Assembly: GCA_017476305.1 (NCBI GenBank)
Contig: JAFVAA010000535.1
Location: forward strand, 1-20,139
Length of the DNA stretch: 20,139 nt
Origin: Lachnospiraceae bacterium
Lineage (GTDB): Bacteria; Bacillota; Clostridia; Lachnospirales; Lachnospiraceae
Reading direction: 5' to 3'
The notes beneath the pieces were generated by a model, which was given only the letters and a program-made list of their open reading frames with translations, searched no databases and was not told the origin of the DNA. Below are positions 14,454 through 20,139 of the stretch, piece by piece. The position numbers were made by a program, and so were the translations under genes. Every line of letters begins with the position of its first letter. Positions within the stretch are counted from its first letter, which is position 1.

Positions 14454-16079
14454 ATGAAAAATTTTCACAGGCACATATCCATAAAAACTTTTTTTCTGCT
14501 GGCATGCACGCTGCAATGCATCCTGCTATTATCCCCGGTAAAAGCAGAAGCAAAGCCCGGCGATGATTATTCTCCCGCAAAAGCGATCGCATATGCTGAT
14601 TCCTGCTTTAAAGAAGTCAATGGAACACATCAGGCAAGCCCAAGCAAAAAATATGGAAGTGAACTATGCGCCGGCTATGTTTCCCAATGTCTCAGGGAGG
14701 GCGGTATGAGCGAGGACGCCTCCTGGTATTGGCACGGAATCGGAAAAACTCCGGATGCCTGGCGAATTTCCACTTCTTTATACAGTTATTTGAAAAAATG
14801 CGGATACCAGATCATCAGTTCACCAAACATCTCACAGGTAAATCCGGGAGATGTTATCTTTTATTACACCGGGAGCGGATGGGGACATTGCGCTATCTGC
14901 GTTGGCAAAAACAGCGCAGGGACTCCCCTCATCAATGCCTACAATAACCCGCATTATCATTATTCGAATTGGCGTCTTTATTATAGTAAGGTATGCGTTG
15001 TTTCCATGGACAGTAAGACGCAGACTCCTGAAATCGAGGAAGCGGCTCTGGCGAACGGAAAGGAGATTACGCTTTCCTGTGCTACCTCTGATTCTACCAT
15101 TTACTATACTACAGACGGGAAAAATCCTACCAAGTCTTCTACGGTATATAAGAAGCCCTTTACCTTAAAGAAAAGCAGTGAAATCAAGGCATTTGCCGTT
15201 TCAGAATCCAGAAGCAACAGCGATATAAGCTCTTCCTATATCAATACGGAAAAGGTACTGGAGGATGGAATCTATCTGATTCTTCCCACAGGTGATAAGA
15301 CCAAGACCTTAGGAATTTCCTCCTCCTCCACCAAATCAGGGGCAGCAGTGAAATTATTGAAAAAGAACGAGAACTATGACAGGAAGATCACTTTGACCTA
15401 TGTGAAGAACGGGTATTATACCATTACCTTTTTGCATTCCGGCATGGCTCTTACAGAGATTTCAAAGACAGTGGCTGCCAATATCGATCCTACCTCCACA
15501 GAATCTGCCGTGACTATAAAAAAGAACGCTGATATCGTAGCGGTAACGGAGCAGACTACCTATTCCATTTGCCAGAAAAAGGCTTCCGGCGCAAAAAATC
15601 AGCAGTGGAAGCTCATTTGTACCGGCAAAAATAAATTTATTTTACAAAACGCAAAAACTTCTCATTATTTGACTTTAGATAAAGCGCTGACCACTGGAGA
15701 AAAGGCATATCCCGAAGAAAAGAGCATTACAGCGGTGCAGGAATTTACCATTACTCCTACTTTGAAGTCCGAAATCAAGCTTACCGATGAAAAATTACCA
15801 GTCAGCCTAAAGCTGAAGCAGGCTTTTGACTTTTACGGCATTTTGACCTCTAATTACAAGCTGGCCTCTGTGCAGATCATCATTCAGGACAAGAATAAAA
15901 AGACAACTGCCTCCGCATCCGATACACCGAACAAAACGACTTACAGCATACTGACACTATCCCCAAAAATCAAATTTGGAAAGCTTTCTGCAGGCACGTA
16001 TTCTTTTATCGTAAAGGCAAAAGATGCCACAGGGCAGACGACAGTAGTTGTCAATAAAAAATTTAAAGTTACCAAATGA
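14454..16079 (+). CDS. Secreted modular protein: amidase-like domain, chitobiase-C-like and ricin-type lectin-like domains
   Basis: The 541-residue product starts with a signal peptide: basic MKNFHRHISIK, then a hydrophobic stretch to about residue 28, with likely cleavage after AEA near 33. An amidase_6/CHAP-like cysteine domain follows (about 40-187). It has GSELCAGYVSQCLREGG with Cys72 as the probable nucleophile, PGDVIFYY, GWGHCAI with His145, and HYHYSNW. Next is a CHB_HEX_C-like beta domain (about 192-263; IYYTTDGKNPT), a ricin-type trefoil-like region (about 270-420; QQWKLICTG) and a C-terminal beta-sandwich. It probably cuts peptidoglycan or another cell-surface polymer outside the cell; the substrate is unknown. 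An earlier in-frame start (14280) is rejected because GAGAGG lies nine bases before 14454 and a signal peptide then begins the protein. Confidence 0.85.
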   Translation: MKNFHRHISIKTFFLLACTLQCILLLSPVKAEAKPGDDYSPAKAIAYADSCFKEVNGTHQASPSKKYGSELCAGYVSQCLREGGMSEDASWYWHGIGKTPDAWRISTSLYSYLKKCGYQIISSPNISQVNPGDVIFYYTGSGWGHCAICVGKNSAGTPLINAYNNPHYHYSNWRLYYSKVCVVSMDSKTQTPEIEEAALANGKEITLSCATSDSTIYYTTDGKNPTKSSTVYKKPFTLKKSSEIKAFAVSESRSNSDISSSYINTEKVLEDGIYLILPTGDKTKTLGISSSSTKSGAAVKLLKKNENYDRKITLTYVKNGYYTITFLHSGMALTEISKTVAANIDPTSTESAVTIKKNADIVAVTEQTTYSICQKKASGAKNQQWKLICTGKNKFILQNAKTSHYLTLDKALTTGEKAYPEEKSITAVQEFTITPTLKSEIKLTDEKLPVSLKLKQAFDFYGILTSNYKLASVQIIIQDKNKKTTASASDTPNKTTYSILTLSPKIKFGKLSAGTYSFIVKAKDATGQTTVVVNKKFKVTK

Positions 16080-16088
16080 TTTGTATTT

Positions 16089-16120
16089 TTCACATTTTGG
16101 ACAAACTTTGTTCACATTTT
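16089..16120. repeat. Tandem 10-bp direct repeats, 22 bp apart
   Basis: TTCACATTTT occurs at 16089-16098 and again at 16111-16120, a spacing of two helical turns. The second copy overlaps a possible -35 box (TTGTTC, 16108-16113). This is the usual geometry of a two-site binding region for a regulator. Confidence 0.5.
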
Positions 16121-16264
16121 CATGGTATGCTATGTACTATAAGAAATGAATATAACATTTCTTACCAAATAATCAGCCGATTGACTTATGTTTGAGATAG
16201 ATTCTTTTTCATTTTTTTCATTGAGCCTCTGGTAGTTTCCCGTTACCAGAGGCTACTCCTTTTT
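16108..16264 (+). ncRNA. Candidate small RNA between promoter-like site and terminator
   Basis: TTGTTC (16108-16113), a 17-base spacer and TATGTA (16131-16136) form a weak promoter. The possible RNA would begin near 16143 and end at the terminator at 16224-16264, about 120 nt. A perfect 9-bp hairpin (16140-16148 with 16156-16164) lies at its start. No open reading frame with a ribosome binding site is present. The simpler view is that this is just the 3' untranslated region of the secreted-protein gene. Confidence 0.25.
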
Positions 16265-16266
16265 AT
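16224..16266 (+). terminator. Rho-independent terminator after the secreted-protein gene
   Basis: AGCCTCTGGTA (16224-16234) pairs perfectly with TACCAGAGGCT (16244-16254), an 11-bp stem with a 9-base loop. ACTCCTTTTTATTTT follows, giving a U-rich tail on the plus strand. It is 145 bases after the stop codon. Confidence 0.88.
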
Positions 16267-16300
16267 TTTACAGGAAACTTTCTTCTTTGATCAGCCAGAA

Positions 16301-16344
16301 CAAAGCATAAAAAGAGGTACTTAGGTACCTCTTTTTATGCTTTG
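16301..16344. terminator. Perfect 20-bp hairpin, bidirectional terminator between convergent genes
   Basis: Bases 16301-16320 and 16325-16344 are perfectly complementary over 20 bp with a TTAG loop. The arms contain an A/U-run (AAAAAG / CTTTTT) so that on both strands a GC-containing stem tip is followed by UUUUU. It lies between the secreted-protein gene and ileS, which converge. It probably stops ileS transcripts and is a second stop for the plus-strand gene. Confidence 0.75.
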
Positions 16345-16371
16345 GAGATAGTGATTTCATATCCCGCTTCA

Positions 16372-16404
16372 GTCAGGTCTGCACATTCACTGTGCAGACC
16401 TGAC
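16372..16404. repeat. Perfect 14-bp inverted repeat downstream of ileS
   Basis: GTCAGGTCTGCACA (16372-16385) and TGTGCAGACCTGAC (16391-16404) are perfectly complementary with a five-base loop. On the minus strand a stem this GC-rich would be a strong hairpin, but no U-run follows closely. It is one of several palindromes packed into the ileS 3' region. Confidence 0.65.
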
Positions 16405-16425
16405 CAAAAAGGTAAATCCAGCCAT

Positions 16426-16463
16426 GCATCGGACGAATTTGCATGCGAAGTTTCACCCGATGC
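16426..16463. repeat. 7-bp inverted repeat around a TTGCATGCGAA centre
   Basis: GCATCGG (16426-16432) pairs with CCGATGC (16457-16463). The loop contains a near-palindromic TTTGCATGCGAA. It sits directly between the 14-bp inverted repeat and the second copy of the dispersed palindromic element. Confidence 0.5.
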
Positions 16464-16464
16464 G

Positions 16465-16492
16465 TAACGATTCAGGCTTGACTGAATCGTTA
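16465..16492. repeat. Palindromic element copy 2, supplying the ileS stop codon
   Basis: TAACGATTCA (16465-16474) and TGAATCGTTA (16483-16492) are perfectly complementary around GGCTTGAC. The same sequence with four substitutions is at 10710-10737. Read on the minus strand, the first three bases of the element (16492-16490) are the TAA stop of ileS. Confidence 0.75.
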
Positions 16493-19400
16493 CAGCTTTT
16501 CCACACCAAATGTCACATTCTCTCCATTGATGCTCCACTCCTTTGTAAATCCCTCTGCACCTTCATAAGTGATGTTTTCTGCTAATACCTCAGTCTTGAT
16601 CGTATCCTCATTCTCTGACACGATCTTCTGCAGCTTTTCATTTCCCTGCATAGAAAAGTGAATATGATCCATCACTTCAAAATCTGCATCCTTGCGCATC
16701 GTCTGAATCTTACTGATTACCTCACGTACAAAGCCTTCCTCTATCAGCTCCTCTGTCAGGTTCGTATCTAACACCACAGTCACCCCATGGTCGCTGTCCG
16801 ATACGTAGCCCTCCATCTGTGCTGCCTCGATGAGAAGGTCTTCTTCCGTAAGGGCTTCTTCCTGTCCATCAACAGAAATCGTAAGCGTTCCTTTGTCCCT
16901 TAACTCTGCCATGGCTTTTTGTCCATCCAGATTTGCTAAAATTTCTTTTACAGCGCCGATATTCTTTCCAAAGCGTCTGCCGAGCGTTTTTAACTGTGGC
17001 TTAAAACTATACGTAGTGAGCCTGCTGACATCTTCTGTAAGCTCTGCTTCCTTTACATTTAATTCTTCTTTTATGATATCCAGATAAAAAGCATTCAGAA
17101 CCTTCTCTGCCTTGATAAACATTTTCCCAATCGGCTGACGGTTTTTGATATTTGCCGTATTTCTGCAGGCACGTCCCAGCACGACTGCCTCTAATACCAC
17201 TTCCATATCTGCTTCCAGGGCTTTATCGATCTGCTCCTCATGAACCTCCGGAAAATCACATAAATGGACACTTTCCGGTGCCTCTTTATCGATGGAACAA
17301 ACCAGGTTCCTGTAAATATCCTCCGTCATAAAAGGAATCATTGGCGCAGCAGCTTTTGCAGCCGTCACAAGTGCCGTATAAAGTGTCATATACGCATTTA
17401 TTTTATCCTGCTCCATTCCCTTTGCCCAGAAACGGTCACGGCAGCGGCGTACATACCAGTTACTCATCTCATCTACAAAATCCTGCAAAGCCCTGGCTGT
17501 CTCCGGAATCTTATACGCTGCCAGATTTTCATCCACAGCCTTCACGGTACTATTCAGTCTGGACAAAAGCCATTTGTCCATGACGCTCAATTTATCGTAC
17601 TCCAAAGCATACTTTGCAGCATCAAAATCATCAATATTTGCATAAAGTACGAAAAACGCATAGGTATTCCAAAGCGTACCCATGAATTTTCTCTGCCCCT
17701 CCTGTACAGCCTTACCATGAAAGCGGTTCGGAAGCCAAGGTGCACTATTTACATAAAAATACCAGCGGATCGCATCCGCACCATACTGCTCCAGTGCATC
17801 AAACGGATCGACTGCATTTCCCTTTGATTTACTCATCTTCTGACCATTCTCATCCTGAACATGACCAAGCACAATGACATTTTCATAAGGAGCCTTATTA
17901 AATAACAGCGTAGACTCTGCCATCAGAGAATAGAACCATCCGCGCGTCTGATCCACTGCTTCAGAGATAAACTGCGCCGGAAACTGTGCTTCAAAGAGAT
18001 CCTTATTTTCGAATGGATAATGATGCTGTGCAAATGGCATTGCACCGGAATCAAACCAGCAGTCAATGACCTCCGGAACACGTTTCATCACCTTCCCGCA
18101 ATCCGGACAGGTAAAGGTTACTTCATCAATATACGGGCGATGCAGCTCCACCTTTGCAGCCTCCGGATCTCCACTGCGTTCTGCAAGCTCTGCACGGCTT
18201 CCAATCGCCTCCTGACGCCCACAGCCTTCACACTCCCATACATTTAACGGTGTTCCCCAGTATCTGTTACGTGAGATTCCCCAGTCCTGAATATTTTCAA
18301 GCCAGTTCCCAAAGCGACCGGTCCCAATCGACTCCGGAATCCAGTTTACGGTATTATTATTTTTTACCAGATCATCCTTTACAGCCGTCATCTTGATAAA
18401 CCATGACTCACGTGCATAGTAGATCAAAGGTGTATCACATCTCCAGCAATGCGGATAGTCATGTTCGAACTTCGGTGCCGCAAAAAGCTTTCCGTCAGCA
18501 TCCAGATTCTTTAAGACCTCCGGATCTGCCTTTTTCACAAAAAGGCCGGCAAAAGGAGTTTCTTCACTCATGTTTCCCCGTTCGTCTACGAACTGAACAA
18601 ATGGCAGATCATAGTGCCTGCCCACATTTGCATCATCCTCACCAAATGCCGGTGCAATATGCACGATTCCGGTACCATCTGACATCGTAACATAAGAATC
18701 ACAGGTTACAAAAAAGCCTTTTTTGTGCTGCTTATCCGCACATTCCTTCGCACAGGCAAAGAGCGGTTCATACTCCCTATACTCTAAATCCTTTCCCCGA
18801 AATGTTTCCAAAACCTCATAGGCTGCATTTCCCTCCTCCGCAAGCGAACCAAGCACGGTGTCAGCTAATGCCTCTGCCAGATAATAAATATATCCATCCG
18901 CTGCCTTCACCTTTAAATAGGTATCCTCCGGATTCACACAAAGACCGACATTTGAAGGAAGCGTCCATGGTGTAGTCGTCCATGCCAAAAAGTAAGCATC
19001 TTCATCTGCCACTTTAAAACGTACAATCGCAGAACGCTCTTTGACCAGTTTATACCCCTGTGCTACCTCCTGCGAAGAAAGCGGTGTCCCACAGCGCGGA
19101 CAGTACGGCACAATTTTAAACCCTTTATATAAAAGCTTTTTATCCCAGATTTCCTTTAATGCCCACCACTCTGATTCAATGAAATTGTCATCATAGGTGA
19201 CATATGGATTTTCCATATCTGCCCAAAAGCCTACGGTACCGGAAAAATCCTCCCACATTCCTTTATATTTCCACACAGACTCCTTACACTTTTTGATGAA
19301 CGGCTCCATTCCATACTCCTCAATCTGGTCCTTGCCATCCAGCCCAAGCATTTTTTCCACTTCAAGCTCCACCGGAAGCCCATGTGTGTCCCAGCCTGCT

Positions 19401-19645
19401 TTACGGGGAACCATATACCCCTTCATCGTCTTATAGCGCGGAATCATATCCTTGATTACACGTGTCAGCACATGACCGATGTGAGGCTTTCCATTTGCCG
19501 TAGGAGGTCCGTCGTAAAAGGTATACGTCGGTTTTCCTTCCCGGATTTTCATGGATTTCTCAAAAATCTGCTGATTTCTCCAGAACTTTCCTACATTCTT
19601 TTCTCTCTCAACAAAATTCATGTTTGTAGACACTTTTTCGTACAT
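16490..19645 (-). CDS. ileS: Isoleucyl-tRNA synthetase, type-2 (long) form
   Basis: IleRS charges tRNA-Ile with isoleucine and clears mischarged valine in its editing domain. The product is 1051 residues. It has the HIGH motif (PHIGH, 54-58) in TANGKPHIGHVL, GWDTHGLPVELEVEK, the editing-domain motif WTTTPWTLPSN, CxxC pairs (CEGCG, CPDCG) and KMSKS at about 603-607. The GWDTHGLPVE form and the length near 1050 point to the eukaryotic-like IleRS2 class, known for lower mupirocin sensitivity. The active-site motif is the normal HXGH. Start: ATG at 19645 with AGGAG seven bases upstream, rather than the in-frame GTG at 19651. It is controlled by a T-box leader. The last three bases, the TAA stop, lie in a palindromic repeat. 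Confidence 0.97.
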   Translation of the reverse strand: MYEKVSTNMNFVEREKNVGKFWRNQQIFEKSMKIREGKPTYTFYDGPPTANGKPHIGHVLTRVIKDMIPRYKTMKGYMVPRKAGWDTHGLPVELEVEKMLGLDGKDQIEEYGMEPFIKKCKESVWKYKGMWEDFSGTVGFWADMENPYVTYDDNFIESEWWALKEIWDKKLLYKGFKIVPYCPRCGTPLSSQEVAQGYKLVKERSAIVRFKVADEDAYFLAWTTTPWTLPSNVGLCVNPEDTYLKVKAADGYIYYLAEALADTVLGSLAEEGNAAYEVLETFRGKDLEYREYEPLFACAKECADKQHKKGFFVTCDSYVTMSDGTGIVHIAPAFGEDDANVGRHYDLPFVQFVDERGNMSEETPFAGLFVKKADPEVLKNLDADGKLFAAPKFEHDYPHCWRCDTPLIYYARESWFIKMTAVKDDLVKNNNTVNWIPESIGTGRFGNWLENIQDWGISRNRYWGTPLNVWECEGCGRQEAIGSRAELAERSGDPEAAKVELHRPYIDEVTFTCPDCGKVMKRVPEVIDCWFDSGAMPFAQHHYPFENKDLFEAQFPAQFISEAVDQTRGWFYSLMAESTLLFNKAPYENVIVLGHVQDENGQKMSKSKGNAVDPFDALEQYGADAIRWYFYVNSAPWLPNRFHGKAVQEGQRKFMGTLWNTYAFFVLYANIDDFDAAKYALEYDKLSVMDKWLLSRLNSTVKAVDENLAAYKIPETARALQDFVDEMSNWYVRRCRDRFWAKGMEQDKINAYMTLYTALVTAAKAAAPMIPFMTEDIYRNLVCSIDKEAPESVHLCDFPEVHEEQIDKALEADMEVVLEAVVLGRACRNTANIKNRQPIGKMFIKAEKVLNAFYLDIIKEELNVKEAELTEDVSRLTTYSFKPQLKTLGRRFGKNIGAVKEILANLDGQKAMAELRDKGTLTISVDGQEEALTEEDLLIEAAQMEGYVSDSDHGVTVVLDTNLTEELIEEGFVREVISKIQTMRKDADFEVMDHIHFSMQGNEKLQKIVSENEDTIKTEVLAENITYEGAEGFTKEWSINGENVTFGVEKL

Positions 19646-19670
19646 AAGCACTCTCCTTTTCTTCTATAAT

Positions 19671-19709
19671 AAAATAAAAAACGCCCATCCCAAAACAGGA
19701 TGAAAGCGT
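19671..19709 (-). terminator. Regulated terminator of the T-box leader
   Basis: ACGC and CATCC (in 19681-19690) pair with GGATG and GCGT (19698-19709), with unpaired bases between the two stem parts. On the minus strand UUUUUUAUUUUAUU follows. It ends about 30 bases before the ileS start, the expected place for T-box attenuation. Confidence 0.85.
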
Positions 19710-19945
19710 ATGCAATCACAACCACCTATTCTGATGTACACTTAAAAAGCTATACACGTCCCTGATAACGGCGGGTGCCGGCAAAATGTACTAAAAATGA
19801 TTCGTTCCATCCGCAACTCAGAAGTGATCTTCACACATTTTCTACTCCGTATCCGGTTTCCACTCTCCCGGACTCCCTGTCACTTTTCAAAAAGGCTACT
19901 GTCTTCGTCATCGTTTTTTTCTAAAAAGAAATACAACATATAACT
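19671..19945 (-). promoter_or_regulatory. T-box riboswitch leader of ileS, Ile (AUC) specifier
   Basis: T-box leaders sense uncharged tRNA: the specifier pairs with the anticodon, and the T-box bulge pairs with the free NCCA end, blocking a terminator. On the minus strand the leader contains GAAG-AUC-ACUUCUGAG with AUC at 19828-19826, an isoleucine codon followed by the usual A. A CCGGCACCCGCCGTTATC stem follows (complement of 19764-19781), typical of clostridial T-boxes. Then comes the T-box-like AGGUGGUUGUGAU (complement of 19715-19727), whose UGGU matches the tRNA-Ile end ACCA. Last is a terminator hairpin (19681-19709) followed by UUUUUUAUUUUAUU. The bases after UGGU differ from the consensus ACC. 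Confidence 0.88.
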
Positions 19946-19952
19946 ATGTAAC

Positions 19953-19982
19953 ATAATAAAACACAATCCCTCTATTTGTCAA
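19953..19982 (-). promoter_or_regulatory. Promoter of the ileS T-box transcript
   Basis: On the minus strand a perfect TTGACA box (19977-19982) and TATTAT (19953-19958) are 18 bases apart. Transcription would begin near 19946, which gives a leader of about 300 nt before ileS, the normal T-box size. Confidence 0.8.
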
Positions 19983-20139
19983 GAACAAACAGGACCGAAT
20001 ATCCGCTTCTTGGTTGCACTTCACTGTAAAGAAAAGCGGGGATTGCTTCTATATGATTCATAACATCTATATATCGTCATATTTATCCTTTATATCTACA
20101 ACATATTGTATTTCTTAATTTTTTTGTTTAAAATAGCTA
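19983..20139. other. AT-rich gene-free edge of the window
   Basis: No gene, RNA or clear promoter is visible upstream of the ileS promoter. The only structure is a weak inverted repeat, CCGCTT (20003-20008) with AAGCGG (20034-20039), without a U-run on either strand. The region may belong to a neighbouring gene outside the window. Confidence 0.5.

Noticed and set aside
16335..16538. 67-codon minus-strand frame overlapping the end of ileS
   Set aside because: It runs through the palindromic repeats out of frame with ileS and has no convincing start signal.
17264..17827. 187-codon open frame on the plus strand opposite ileS
   Set aside because: It is antisense to well-conserved ileS codons and has no ribosome binding site or recognisable protein features; it is a shadow frame.

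Overview
The window looks like chromosomal DNA of a low-to-mid GC Gram-positive anaerobe of the class Clostridia, most likely family Lachnospiraceae. The evidence is the paired glgC and glgD genes, spoVG, a DnaD-domain protein next to a DnaI/DnaC-like loader, a T-box-controlled isoleucyl-tRNA synthetase of the long type-2 form, strong AGGAGG ribosome binding sites and sigma-A-like promoters. This assignment is an inference from gene content; no species is claimed.

Region by region. (1) Bases 1-5658, minus strand: the 5' half of the S10-spc ribosomal protein operon, read right to left as rpsJ, rplC, rplD, rplW, rplB, rpsS, rplV, rpsC, rplP, rpmC, rpsQ and the first codons of rplN. It has a clear promoter near 5963-5991 and a highly structured leader of about 300 nt. 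(2) Bases 6118-8863, minus strand: glgC and glgD (the two subunits of ADP-glucose pyrophosphorylase, glycogen synthesis), followed by spoVG and a terminator. (3) Bases 9101-10495, plus strand: murC (peptidoglycan precursor synthesis) with its own promoter and a strong terminator. The reading frame is broken by one in-frame TGA at codon 237, while conserved MurC sequence continues on both sides. (4) Bases 10775-14240, plus strand: a DnaD-domain primosome protein, a DnaI/DnaC-like AAA+ helicase loader and a long-form PRPP synthetase homologue. (5) Bases 14454-16079, plus strand: a secreted modular protein with an amidase-like domain, a chitobiase C-terminal-like domain and a ricin-type lectin-like domain. 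(6) Bases 16080-16489: a gene-free stretch full of hairpins and palindromes between convergent genes. (7) Bases 16490-19645, minus strand: ileS, preceded by a T-box leader with an AUC (Ile) specifier and a promoter at 19953-19982.

Most of the window is ordinary core genome. The parts that are not ordinary are: the in-frame TGA in murC; a palindromic element found twice (10710-10737 and 16465-16492), one copy flanked by 10-bp direct repeats and the other supplying the ileS stop codon; a duplicated rplW 3' end in the rplW-rplB spacer; the folded S10 leader; a group of DnaA-box-like sites just upstream of the primosome genes; and a possible small RNA with tandem upstream repeats after the secreted-protein gene. 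I did not find a phage, an insertion sequence with a transposase, a CRISPR array, a toxin-antitoxin pair or any obvious new multi-gene system. All hairpins and promoters were found by reading the sequence by eye, without folding energies or database searches.
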